The notes under the pieces were generated by a model. That model worked only from the letters and a program-made list of their open reading frames with translations, was not told the DNA's origin and ran no database searches. From positions 1 to 20,026 of the forward strand of contig CAYSIX010000054.1 of the NCBI GenBank assembly GCA_964431205.1: 20,026 bases of DNA, written 5' to 3'. The stretch's first letter is position 1. Each line of letters opens with the position of its first letter. Below are positions 5,683 through 14,104 of the stretch, piece after piece. The DNA comes from CAYSIX01 sp964431205 (GTDB taxonomy: Bacteria; Planctomycetota; Phycisphaerae; Phycisphaerales; Phycisphaeraceae). The translations under genes and the position numbers were made by a program.

Positions 5683-8328
5683 ATGCGCGTTCGAAGCACA
5701 TCGAGAACGGTTGGCGTTTTTTTTTGGGCGCTGGGGTGCGTTTGTGCCGGTCCGGCGATCGCGCAAAGCGGGTTCGGCCCGGGCGACCCGGCGAACCCGG
5801 CTGAGCAGGAAGAAGAGGTCGTCGACCTGTTTCAGGAGCAGCAGGACGACAAGCTGCCTCAGGGCCAGACCGTGGAGGTCGGCTCGTTCGGGCAGATCGA
5901 CCTGCACGTCAAGGACCTCGACCTGACCAAGGTCCTGCAGCTGCTGAGCATCCAGAGCCAGAAGAACATCATCGCCTCCAAGAACGTCGCCGGGTCCATC
6001 TCGGCCGACCTCTACGGCGTGGACTTCTACGAGGCCCTGGACGCGATCCTGCACACCAACGGGTTCGGGTACCGCGAGAAGGGCAACTTCATCTACGTCT
6101 ACACCCTCGACGAGCTTCAGGCGATCGAGGACGCCAACCGCCAGCTCGTGCACAAGGTGGTGCGCATGAACTACCTGACCGCCAAGGAGGCCGCGGACTT
6201 CGTCAGCCCGCTGCTCTCCCAGGCCGGCACGATCTCGGTCACCGGCGAAGCCTCGGCCGGGTTCCAGCCGTCGATCTCCGACGGCGGCGCCAACAGCTTC
6301 GCCCACGCCGACACCCTCATCATCCGCGACTACCCCGAGCACGTCGAGGAGATCCTCAGCGTGCTCAACGAGCTGGACGTGCGGCCGAAGCAGGTGCTCA
6401 TCGAGGCGACCGTGCTTCAGGCTTCGCTGAACGAGGCGAACGCCTTCGGCGTGGACTTTGCCGTCTTCGCCGACCTGGACGTGACCGACTTCGCCAGCCC
6501 GCTCAGCGCGGTGAACAACCTGATCAGCGGCGCCGCCGACGGCGGGGAGAAGTTCGACAGCGGCACCGCCGTCACCGCCAATCCCGGCAACGTGCAGGCC
6601 GGCCGATCGACCATCAAGGTCGGCTTCATGAACAACGAGGCCGCCGTCTTCGTGCGCGCCCTCGATGAGGTCACGGACACGACCGTCCTCGCCCGGCCGA
6701 GCCTGCTCGTGCTCAACCGCCAGAAGGCCGAGCTGCTCGTCGGTCAGAAGCTCGGCTTCATCTCGACCACCGCGACCGAAACCTCGCAGACCCAGTCGGT
6801 CGAGTTCCTCGACGTGGGCACGCAGCTCACCGTCCGACCGTTCGTCAGCTCCGACGACATGGTCCGCCTGGAGATGCGCCCCAGCGTGAGCGACGGTACC
6901 GTGGAGGAGCGTGCCGGGTTCGTCATCCCCAACGAGATCACCCAGGAGCTGACGACCAACGTGATCGTCCGCTCGGGTCAGACCGTCGTGCTGGGCGGGC
7001 TGTTCAAGGAAGACACGACGATCGGGCGCAGCCAGGTGCCCGTCGCCGGCGACATCCCGCTGCTGGGCGCCGCCTTCCAGGGCCGCGACGACACCGTCCA
7101 GCGCAGCGAGGTCATCTTCATGATCAAGCCGACGGTCATGAAGGATCAGAAGCTCACGGAGCTGGGCGATCGTGCGGCCGGCGAGATCGAGAAGACCCGC
7201 GTCGCCGCGCGGCAGGGCCTGCTGCCCTGGTCGCGCACCAAGCTGACCTCGGCGCAGATGCAGCAGGCGCTCAAGGCGTACGAGTCGGGCAACAAGAGCA
7301 AGGCGCTGTGGCACGCGAACATGGCCCTGCACCTGAACCCGACGTTTGTCGACGCGCTGAAGCTCAAGGAGGAGCTGACCGGCGAGCAGACCTACTTCCA
7401 CGAGTACAGCATCCTGGAGAAGGCGATCGACGACGTGATCGACCGGGAGATGAGCGTCCACCCGACGGGCCAGGACTCGGCGGTGCCGGTGGTCAAGCCG
7501 CGCAAGGCCGTCAGCTCCGACCCCGATCCGGTGCCGGTGCTCGACGACGACGCGATCGACGCCGAGCGCGACTGGGCGGTGGAGGAGGCGTCGTGGCAGG
7601 CGCCCGGGGCGCCCGAGGCGTCGGGGGGTCAGTCGGCCAAGCCGACCGAGTCCACCGAGGCGTCGAGCCGGTCGAGCGATCCGACGGGCGGTGAGGGCGA
7701 GCCGGCGAACGCGGCGCCCAAGTCCGACGAGACGGATCAGCAGGCCGAGTCGTTCGAGCCGCCGGACATCGACGCGATGATCGAGGCGGACGCCGAGGCC
7801 GACGCGGCCCGCTACGAGGCGTGGGGCTACGAGGCGCCGCAGGGGTCGGAGCCGGAGCCGTCGGCCGAGTTCGGCGATACGTCTTCGCACGAGTACGAGG
7901 ACGGATACGAGAATGAGGCTTCGGCGGGGCTGCCGCGGACCGACGACGCGGCCGAAGCGGGCGCTGAAGAGAGCAACCCCTTCGTGCAGCAGAACGCGTG
8001 GGACGCGGACAAGGCGAAGTGGCAGCAGGTCACCACCGAGTCGCCGACGGCGCAGAGCTACACGGCCGAGGGCTCGTACGATCGGCCGGACCAGCAGACA
8101 GACGACGGGGCGCAGGGTGAGGCGGCACGGTGGGAGAGTGAAGCCGAGGCCTGGCAGCGCGAGGCCGAGGCCTGGAAGCAGCAGGGCGAGCCGTCGGACG
8201 AGGCGACGACGAACCTGTTCGACTTCTTCGACGACTACGTGCCGGGCGAGTCCGAGCAGGCCCGCCAGCCGGAGCCGCAAGAGCCCGTGGACACGGTGAC
8301 GGAAGTGGAGACCGATCCCGATCAGTAA
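5683..8328 (+). CDS. pilQ: Type IV pilus secretin PilQ with a long acidic C-terminal extension
   Basis: The product has 881 residues. The ATG at 5683 has AAGGAG 6 bases upstream and opens a signal peptide ending AGPAIA|Q. An STN/N0-type domain (about 65-145, QIDLHVKDLDLTKVLQLLS) and an N1-like domain (about 155-240) precede the secretin core, which contains VLARPSLLVLNRQKAELLVG, the conserved VPVAGDIPLLGAAF and ends at about residue 486 with MIKPTVM. This would be the outer-membrane gate for the pilus. The core should be the end of the protein, but about 395 residues follow: a TPR-like helical pair (about 523-566), then a low-complexity Glu/Asp/Ser/Pro-rich tail with a tandem EAEAW repeat near 820-833. 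AMIN domains of proteobacterial PilQ are absent. A run of nine T lies in the signal peptide codons. Confidence 0.93.
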   Translation: MRVRSTSRTVGVFFWALGCVCAGPAIAQSGFGPGDPANPAEQEEEVVDLFQEQQDDKLPQGQTVEVGSFGQIDLHVKDLDLTKVLQLLSIQSQKNIIASKNVAGSISADLYGVDFYEALDAILHTNGFGYREKGNFIYVYTLDELQAIEDANRQLVHKVVRMNYLTAKEAADFVSPLLSQAGTISVTGEASAGFQPSISDGGANSFAHADTLIIRDYPEHVEEILSVLNELDVRPKQVLIEATVLQASLNEANAFGVDFAVFADLDVTDFASPLSAVNNLISGAADGGEKFDSGTAVTANPGNVQAGRSTIKVGFMNNEAAVFVRALDEVTDTTVLARPSLLVLNRQKAELLVGQKLGFISTTATETSQTQSVEFLDVGTQLTVRPFVSSDDMVRLEMRPSVSDGTVEERAGFVIPNEITQELTTNVIVRSGQTVVLGGLFKEDTTIGRSQVPVAGDIPLLGAAFQGRDDTVQRSEVIFMIKPTVMKDQKLTELGDRAAGEIEKTRVAARQGLLPWSRTKLTSAQMQQALKAYESGNKSKALWHANMALHLNPTFVDALKLKEELTGEQTYFHEYSILEKAIDDVIDREMSVHPTGQDSAVPVVKPRKAVSSDPDPVPVLDDDAIDAERDWAVEEASWQAPGAPEASGGQSAKPTESTEASSRSSDPTGGEGEPANAAPKSDETDQQAESFEPPDIDAMIEADAEADAARYEAWGYEAPQGSEPEPSAEFGDTSSHEYEDGYENEASAGLPRTDDAAEAGAEESNPFVQQNAWDADKAKWQQVTTESPTAQSYTAEGSYDRPDQQTDDGAQGEAARWESEAEAWQREAEAWKQQGEPSDEATTNLFDFFDDYVPGESEQARQPEPQEPVDTVTEVETDPDQ
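5717..5725 (+). repeat. Nine-base T homopolymer within the pilQ signal peptide
   Basis: T9 lies 35 bases into pilQ, encoding the end of Val, two Phe and the start of Trp (VFFW). A run of this length stands out in such GC-rich coding DNA. A one-base change would shift the frame and remove the secretin, so it could act as a slippage site; it may also be a sequencing-error hotspot. Confidence 0.9.
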
Positions 8329-8342
8329 AAACCGGAAACGCG

Positions 8343-8375
8343 GGCCCCTTCGCCTCAACGGGCGCGGGGGCCTTT
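8343..8375 (+). terminator. Probable rho-independent terminator after pilQ
   Basis: A stem of about 12-13 pairs with one mismatch and two G-T pairs runs from GGCCCCTTCGCCT (8343-8355) to GGGCGCGGGGGCC (8360-8372) around a CAAC loop and is followed by TTT. It begins 14 bases after the pilQ stop. A second small stem, CCGACGC (8380-8386) with GCGTCGG (8394-8400), lies just beyond. The T tract is short, so some read-through into the TPR gene is possible. Confidence 0.75.
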
Positions 8376-8438
8376 CACCCCGACGCCGCCGGTGCGTCGG
8401 AGCCGAGTTCGGACCGAAAGGGAAAAGGAACAGACCCC

Positions 8439-9650
8439 ATGATGAGGCGACTGGTCGGTGTGACAGCGATCGTGGGCGTGCTGGGGCTGGCGACGATCTC
8501 GGGCTGCCAGAGCAAGAACCACGAGAAGTGGGTCAAGGACGCCGACAATCGCTGGCTGGCGCTGCGTTCGGGCCTGAAGCTCCAGATGGCGCAGGATCAG
8601 TTCGAGACCGGGGACCTCGACCTGGCCGAGAAGACGGTCAAGGAAGCGGCGGCGATGGACCCGACCAACGCGCGGCTGCACCTGCTCGCGGGTCGGATCG
8701 CGCTGGAACGCAATCAGCTCGAACGCAGCTATCACCTGTTCAACCTCGCGATCGAGCAGGATGAGCAGGAGCCCGAGGCGTACTACTACCGCGGCGTGGT
8801 CCAGCAACGGTTTCAGCGGTTCGACGAGGCGTACGAGTCGTACGCCAAGGCGTACGAGCTGGAGAAGGACAACGCGGCGTACCTGCTGGCGACGGCGGAG
8901 ATGCTCGTCGCGCTCGACCGCCGGGACGAGGCCAAGGCGCTGCTGGAGCAGAAGCTCAGCTACTTCGGGCAGAACGCCGCGCTTCGTGTGGCGCTGGCGC
9001 ACATCCACGCGATCGAGGGAGAGCACGCCAGGGCGGCGGACTTCTTCGCCGAGGCGGCCATGCTCGAGCCGGACGAGCCGAAGCTCCAGGAGGAGCTGGC
9101 GTCGCAACAGCTCGCCGCCGGCCGGCACGAGCAGGCGATCAAGACGCTGCGGGTGTTGCTCAAGCAGCCGAAGTGGCACGACCGCACGGACCTGAAGCGG
9201 ACGCTGGCCAAGGCGTACGTGCGTGCGGAACGGATCGAGGAGGGCCGGGCGCTGTACCTGGAGCTGGCCAAGTCGCCCGACGGCCGGGCCGACGACTGGA
9301 TGCAGCTCGCCCAGCTCGCGTTGAACCAGGACGACCTGTTCGGGGCGATCTACGCGGCGAATCAGGCGATCAACGTGAACCCGAGGAATCACGAGGCGTA
9401 CCTGCTCGCCGGCGTGGTCTGGCAGCGTCGCGGGAAGCTGGACGAGGCGCTTCGGATGTTCGACCGGGCCTCGGAGCTGGCGCCGCAGCAGACCCGGGCG
9501 TTGATCCTGCGCGGGATCTCGCTGGAGCGGGCGGGGCGCAAGGCCGCCGCCGCCGAGGCCTACGCCGAGGCGCTGCGCCGTCAGCCGGACGACGCCCGGG
9601 CGCGGCACCTGCTCTCGCGGGTGTCGGTGGACGCGCCCGATACGCCGTGA
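8439..9650 (+). CDS. TPR-repeat lipoprotein, candidate pilotin or pilus accessory protein
   Basis: The product has 403 residues. The N-terminus is a lipoprotein signal with lipobox ISGC (Cys23), so the mature protein should be membrane anchored. The rest is a chain of about eight to ten tetratricopeptide repeats; clear ones show patterns such as AYYYRGVVQQRFQRFDEAYE and AYLLAGVVWQRRGKLDEALR. TPR solenoids bind other proteins. In proteobacteria the TPR lipoprotein PilF/PilW is the pilotin that brings PilQ to the outer membrane, and the position directly after pilQ makes a similar role an attractive guess, though this protein is longer than PilF (about 250 residues). AAAAGGAA lies upstream; ATGs at 8439 and 8442 are both possible starts. 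Confidence 0.88.
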   Translation: MMRRLVGVTAIVGVLGLATISGCQSKNHEKWVKDADNRWLALRSGLKLQMAQDQFETGDLDLAEKTVKEAAAMDPTNARLHLLAGRIALERNQLERSYHLFNLAIEQDEQEPEAYYYRGVVQQRFQRFDEAYESYAKAYELEKDNAAYLLATAEMLVALDRRDEAKALLEQKLSYFGQNAALRVALAHIHAIEGEHARAADFFAEAAMLEPDEPKLQEELASQQLAAGRHEQAIKTLRVLLKQPKWHDRTDLKRTLAKAYVRAERIEEGRALYLELAKSPDGRADDWMQLAQLALNQDDLFGAIYAANQAINVNPRNHEAYLLAGVVWQRRGKLDEALRMFDRASELAPQQTRALILRGISLERAGRKAAAAEAYAEALRRQPDDARARHLLSRVSVDAPDTP

Positions 9651-9655
9651 GGCGT

Positions 9656-9713
9656 CCGACGGCCGCGCCGTCGGCCGGTCCGCGGTTCTCGTCCGCCCGG
9701 GGCCGGCGGACCG
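9656..9713 (+). terminator. Two tandem stem-loops after the TPR gene
   Basis: CCGACGG/CCGTCGG (9656-9662 and 9668-9674, 5-base loop) is followed by CGGTCCGC/GCGGACCG (9676-9683 and 9706-9713). They begin 6 bases after the stop codon. No T tract follows, so they could end transcription weakly or protect the 3' end of the mRNA. Confidence 0.4.
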
Positions 9714-9846
9714 TGGTTAGGTCGGGCCGACCGATCGCCGACATATTCAACAGTATCGAAGGGACTTCTCGACCGCGTCGTGGCGATGTCGCGGTGATGG
9801 TACGGAAACCCGGATCGTGTCGGAGCACCCCGGAGCGAGGCCGTCG

Positions 9847-10266
9847 ATGAAATCAAGTCGAACCATTCTGGTCGTGGATGACGAGGCCCACATCGTTCAC
9901 GTCGTCGCGATGAAGTTGCGCGGCGCCGGGTACGAGGTGTTGACCGCGCGCGACGGCGAAGAGGGGCTACAACTGGCGATCGAACACGTCCCGGACCTGG
10001 TGATCACGGATTACCAGATGCCGCTGATGAGCGGTGTCGAGCTGGCGCGGAAGCTCAAGGTGACCGCCGCGACGGCGCAGGTCCCGGTGCTGATGCTGAC
10101 CGCGCGGGGCTTCAGCATCGCCGACGAGGAGGTGCGGGCGACGAACGTGGTCGAGATCATGAGCAAGCCGTTCGGCCCGCGCGAGATCCTGGCCAAGGTG
10201 GAGTCGATGTTCGAGAGCGGGCTGGCGACGGCCCACCCGCAGGCGGAAGGGACGGGTCAGGCGTGA
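9847..10266 (+). CDS. Single-domain response regulator (REC)
   Basis: The product has 139 residues and is a receiver domain with almost nothing else. It has the acidic pair D11-D12, the phosphorylation site D55 in VITDYQMPLMSG, T85 and the conserved K107 in SKPFGP. The ATG at 9847 is chosen because GGAGCGAGG lies just upstream and the domain starts at once; a GTG at 9817 would add a tail without family look. It has no output domain and overlaps the next gene in GTGA, so the two products are probably made in fixed ratio and may act together. No histidine kinase is present in the window. Confidence 0.93.
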   Translation: MKSSRTILVVDDEAHIVHVVAMKLRGAGYEVLTARDGEEGLQLAIEHVPDLVITDYQMPLMSGVELARKLKVTAATAQVPVLMLTARGFSIADEEVRATNVVEIMSKPFGPREILAKVESMFESGLATAHPQAEGTGQA

Positions 10267-11912
10267 GCGTGATCGTGGCGCAGAGCGATCGGCCGGGGTG
10301 GCTGGCGGACGTGACCGAGCGTTGCCGGCGGCTGGGGGTCAGCGTGCTGCTGCTGGATCGGGACGGTGCGGTGGTCGAGGGCGAGCCGCTGCGTCCGGTC
10401 GAGCGGATGCTGGTCGGGTCGCCGATGTTTGCCGAGGCGGTGCGGCGTGCGTGGCCGGCGTTGTCGGGCGCGGGCGACGAGCCGGTGTCGCTCTGGCCGG
10501 GGCTGGAGGCGATCGCGGTGCCCAGCGGGCGGCCGCGGCGCTCGGAGGCCGAGGCGCCGCCGCAGCTCCACGTCGCCCTGCTCCCGGGCCGCGAGCTGGT
10601 CGAGTCCGAGCAGTTCCGTCACGCCTGTGACCGCCTGCAGAGGGACTACGAAGCAACCCGCGCCGAGGTCGAGCGGGAAGGGCTGATGGGCTCGGCCGAG
10701 GCGCGTCGGGTCGCGCAATGCCTCAGTTGGATGTGCCAGGACGTCTCCGCCCGCGGCCGGCAGGCGGAGGAGCTGTTGAGCCTCAGCCGCGAGCTTTCGG
10801 GCACGTACGAGGAACTGAGCCTGCTGTACAAGCTGTCGGCGAGCATGAACCTGAACCAGGCGCCGGCGCGGTTTCTCGGTGAGGCGGTGCGTGAGCTGTG
10901 CGAGGTGGTGGGGCTGCGCTGGCTGGCGTTGCAGTTGGTCGAGGGCGAGCGTCGGCTGGACGCGCTGGCGGGCGAGCTGTTCGTCGCCGGGCCGGTGCGG
11001 GATCAGCGCGCGGCGCTCAAGACGATCGGGCTGGCGTTGCTCGACGAGGCGGCCGAGCACACGGACGAGCGGCCGATGATCGTGGACGACACGTCGGCGG
11101 TGGGGATCGAGCCGCTGCCGCGCCTGGCGTCCAACCTGCTCTCGGTCCCGCTTCGCGTCGAGGGCCGGGCGCTGGCGGTGCTGTTCGGCGGGGACAAGCT
11201 CGACGCCGATCAGATCACCATGGTCGATTACAAGCTCTGTGACTCGCTGGCCAACAGCCTGACCATCTTCCTCGAGAACCTCATGCTGTACGAGGACGTC
11301 AACGCGATGTTCCTGGGGACGTTGCACGCGTTGACCTCGGCGATCGACGCGAAAGACTCGTACACCCACGGTCACTCCGAGCGGGTGGCGTTGATGTCGC
11401 GGCTGCTGGCCGAGGCGGCCGGCCTCGACGCCCAGACCTGCGAGCGCGTCTACCTCGCCGGGCTCGTCCACGACGTGGGCAAGATCGGCGTGCCCGAGGC
11501 CGTGCTCTGCAAGCCCGGCAAGCTCACCGAGGACGAGTTCGCCCAGATCAAGAGGCACCCCGAGATCGGCGCGCGGATCCTCCAGGACATCCGCCAGATG
11601 GACGACCTGATCCCCGGCGTGCTCTACCACCACGAGCGCTACGACGGGCGCGGCTACCCCGAGGGCCTGGCCGGCGACGCGATCCCCCTGTTCGGCCGGC
11701 TCATCGGCCTCGCCGACGCCTTCGACGCCATGAGCAGCAACCGAACCTACCGCCAGGCCATGCCCCTGCCCCTCGTCCTCGAGGAGATCCGACGCTTCGC
11801 CGGCAAGCAGTTCGATCCCCAGCTCGCCGACCTGTTCGTCACACTCGACTTCGAACCGTTCCAGGAGGCCCTCGAGCGACACCAGGGGATCCGACTCAAG
11901 CGATCCGCCTGA
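10263..11912 (+). CDS. GAF / HD-GYP domain protein, probable cyclic-di-GMP phosphodiesterase
   Basis: The product has 549 residues. Residues 1-130 are an unrecognised alpha/beta sensory region, 130-200 are helical, about 200-345 look like a GAF domain, and about 350-530 form an HD-GYP domain. The metal-binding and signature residues are present: H371 in THGHSERV, H403-D404 in HDVGKIGVP, HHERYDGRGYP (456-466, including the GYP motif) and the downstream DAFDAMSSNRTYR. HD-GYP enzymes hydrolyse cyclic-di-GMP to pGpG or GMP. The GTG start overlaps the receiver gene by 4 bases, so phosphorylation of that receiver may control this enzyme in trans. There is no transmembrane helix; it should be cytoplasmic. 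It lies just before the pilus motor genes. Confidence 0.93.
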   Translation: MSVIVAQSDRPGWLADVTERCRRLGVSVLLLDRDGAVVEGEPLRPVERMLVGSPMFAEAVRRAWPALSGAGDEPVSLWPGLEAIAVPSGRPRRSEAEAPPQLHVALLPGRELVESEQFRHACDRLQRDYEATRAEVEREGLMGSAEARRVAQCLSWMCQDVSARGRQAEELLSLSRELSGTYEELSLLYKLSASMNLNQAPARFLGEAVRELCEVVGLRWLALQLVEGERRLDALAGELFVAGPVRDQRAALKTIGLALLDEAAEHTDERPMIVDDTSAVGIEPLPRLASNLLSVPLRVEGRALAVLFGGDKLDADQITMVDYKLCDSLANSLTIFLENLMLYEDVNAMFLGTLHALTSAIDAKDSYTHGHSERVALMSRLLAEAAGLDAQTCERVYLAGLVHDVGKIGVPEAVLCKPGKLTEDEFAQIKRHPEIGARILQDIRQMDDLIPGVLYHHERYDGRGYPEGLAGDAIPLFGRLIGLADAFDAMSSNRTYRQAMPLPLVLEEIRRFAGKQFDPQLADLFVTLDFEPFQEALERHQGIRLKRSA

Positions 11913-11995
11913 GCGACGCCCCCCGACGAACCTCGCCCGTCGTTCGTCGCCAATGACGCCACGGACACGACCAACCGCTCGCGGCAAGCACGGCC

Positions 11996-12331
11996 ATGAA
12001 ACTGACCCATGAGGATCACGACCAGCTCACGGTGATGACCGTCCGCGGCGAGCTCGTCGCCGAGGACGTGGACACGTTTCGCCGCACCGCCCTCGATCGC
12101 ATGACCGACCGTGTCCGCGACTTCGTGCTCGACGTCTCCCGACTCGAAGCCGTCGATTCCAAGGGCCTCGAGGCGCTGCTCTGGCTGAGCGAAGAGGCGG
12201 CGACACGCCTCGGCCAGGTCCGCCTGGCCTCGCCCAGCGCCAACCTGCGAACCATCCTGGAGATCACCCGACTCACCGGCCGCCTGCCCTGCTGTGACGA
12301 CGTCGACGCCGCCATCGAAAGCCTCCGCTGA
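11996..12331 (+). CDS. STAS-domain protein (anti-sigma factor antagonist-like)
   Basis: The product has 111 residues and is a single STAS domain of the SpoIIAA/RsbV kind: beta-strand start, GELVAEDVDTFR, the core DFVLDVSRLEAVDSKGLEAL and a last helix. Ser55 in VDSKGLE is at the place where such proteins are phosphorylated by partner kinases. No anti-sigma kinase (RsbW type) is seen here. It lies 83 bases after the HD-GYP gene and only 5 bases before pilB, so it is probably co-transcribed with the pilus motor. I see no clear Shine-Dalgarno. Its partner is unknown; a link between signalling and pilus activity is inference from position. Confidence 0.9.
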   Translation: MKLTHEDHDQLTVMTVRGELVAEDVDTFRRTALDRMTDRVRDFVLDVSRLEAVDSKGLEALLWLSEEAATRLGQVRLASPSANLRTILEITRLTGRLPCCDDVDAAIESLR

Positions 12332-12336
12332 TCGCC

Positions 12337-14085
12337 ATGAACGCCGCCCCCACGCAACCCGTCTCCGATCGGCCCCGCGTGCAGCCGCAACGCGTCGGCG
12401 ACCTGCTGCTCGAGCACGGCCTGGTCACGCGCGAGCAGATCGAGGAGGCGCTGGCCTATCAGCGCGGCCGCGAGGGCCGCAAACTGCTCGGCGAGGTGCT
12501 CGTCGAGCTGAAGTTCGTGACCGAAGAGCAGGTGATGGAGTGCCTGGCGAGGGCGTACGGCCTGCCGTTCGCCAGGGTGACGCCCAAGCTCGCGGATCCG
12601 AAGGTGATCGAGCTGCTGCCGCGAGACTTTCTCGAGTCGCAGGGCGTGTTGCCGCTGTTCCTGATCGAGGGCCGGCTCACCCTCGCGATGCACGAGCCGA
12701 CCAACGTGTTCGTGATCGAGGAGGTCGAGCGGCTGACCGGGTGCACGGTGCAGGTGGTCGCGGCGACACACGAGGACATCGAGCGGACGCGTCAGGCGTA
12801 CCTGCCGAGCGGCCAGGTCTTCGAGCTGGACGAGTTGACCGAGCACCTGCACGAGGACGACCTGCGCGTGATCGAGCCGCGCGCCAACGACCTGATGGAC
12901 CCGGAGGCGGCGGCCGGCGACTCGCCGGTGATCAAGCTGGTCAACTTTCTGATCTTCGAGGCGGTCAAGGAGGGCGCCAGCGACATCCACATCGAGCCGG
13001 GCGAGAACCGGCTTCGCGTGCGGTACCGCGTGGACGGGCGGCTGTACGAGAAGATCGCGCCGCCGGCCAAGCTCCATCCGGCGGTGATCAGCCGCATCAA
13101 GATCATGGCCGGGCTCGACATCTCCGAGCGGCGAAAACCGCAGGACGGCGCGATGGCCGTCGTGATCGACAAGCGCTCGATCGACCTGCGCGTCTCCAGC
13201 CTGCCGGGCAAGCACGGCGAGAAGGCGGTCCTGCGCATCATCGACAAGTCCAACGTGATGATCGGGCTGGACCGCCTGGGCCTGGGCGCGGCGACGCTGG
13301 AGCGGTGGCGCGGCGTGGTCCACCAGCCCAACGGCGTCGTGCTGGTCACCGGCCCGACCGGCAGCGGCAAGTCCACCACCCTCTACAGCAGCCTCTCGGA
13401 GCTCAATGACGATGCGCTGAACGTCTGCACCGTCGAGGACCCGGTCGAGTTCTCCTTGCCCGGGGTCAATCAGTTCCAGGTCAACGAGAAGGCGGGGTTC
13501 ACCTTCGCCAGCGCGCTGCGATCGCTGCTCCGCCAGGACCCGGACGTGATCATGGTCGGCGAGGTGCGTGATCAGGAAACGGCGCGGGTGGCGATCCAGG
13601 CGGCGCTGACCGGGCACCTCGTGCTGACGACGCTGCACACCAACGACGCGCCCAGCGCGGTGACCCGGCTGGTGAACATGGGGGTGGAGCCGTACCTGGT
13701 CGCGGCGTCGGTTCGCGGGGTGCTCGCCCAGCGGCTGGTCCGACGGGTATGCCCGCACTGCGGGGGCCCGGCGCCGGACACGACGGCGAACCAGCGGCTG
13801 CTCGAACGGCTCCGCGGCGAGGGCTACGCGATCGACGCGTTGCACGCCGGCACCGGCTGCGGGCGTTGCCGACAGACCGGGTACCGCGGCCGCGTCGGGC
13901 TCTTCGAGCTGTACGTGCCCGACGACGAGGCCCTGGACGCGATCAGCCGGGGCGTGTCGCTGCAGGAGCTGCGTCGGCTGGCGCGAGCGGCCGAGGGGTT
14001 CATGACGATGCGTGAGGACGGGGTCGCCAAGCTGCGGGCGGGGCTGACCACGGCCGAAGAGGTGATCGCGGCGACGACGGCTTGA
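12337..14085 (+). CDS. pilB: Pilus extension ATPase PilB (GspE family)
   Basis: The product has 582 residues, normal for PilB/GspE. An MshEN/GspE N-terminal domain (about 19-150) begins with RVGDLLLEHGLVT and has a second related unit LLGEVLVELKFVT (50-62). The ATPase core has Walker A GPTGSGKSTT (339-348), the Walker B region DVIMVGEVRD (403-412), and the zinc-binding cysteines C472, C475, C508 and C511 in CPHC and CGRC. As a cytoplasmic hexamer it powers subunit addition to the fibre through PilC. The MshEN fold binds cyclic-di-GMP in several homologues; in the second unit here the Gly usual before the last part is Lys59. The gene starts 5 bases after the STAS gene and is followed by pilC after 19 bases. 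Confidence 0.95.
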   Translation: MNAAPTQPVSDRPRVQPQRVGDLLLEHGLVTREQIEEALAYQRGREGRKLLGEVLVELKFVTEEQVMECLARAYGLPFARVTPKLADPKVIELLPRDFLESQGVLPLFLIEGRLTLAMHEPTNVFVIEEVERLTGCTVQVVAATHEDIERTRQAYLPSGQVFELDELTEHLHEDDLRVIEPRANDLMDPEAAAGDSPVIKLVNFLIFEAVKEGASDIHIEPGENRLRVRYRVDGRLYEKIAPPAKLHPAVISRIKIMAGLDISERRKPQDGAMAVVIDKRSIDLRVSSLPGKHGEKAVLRIIDKSNVMIGLDRLGLGAATLERWRGVVHQPNGVVLVTGPTGSGKSTTLYSSLSELNDDALNVCTVEDPVEFSLPGVNQFQVNEKAGFTFASALRSLLRQDPDVIMVGEVRDQETARVAIQAALTGHLVLTTLHTNDAPSAVTRLVNMGVEPYLVAASVRGVLAQRLVRRVCPHCGGPAPDTTANQRLLERLRGEGYAIDALHAGTGCGRCRQTGYRGRVGLFELYVPDDEALDAISRGVSLQELRRLARAAEGFMTMREDGVAKLRAGLTTAEEVIAATTA

Positions 14086-14104
14086 GCCGCGGGAGGTCGC
14101 AGGC

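Noticed and set aside
5053..8358. Very long - strand open frame (1101 codons) opposite pilO-pilQ
   Set aside because: It is antisense to clear genes, is made of Arg/Leu/Val-rich low-complexity sequence without any domain, and is expected from the high GC content.
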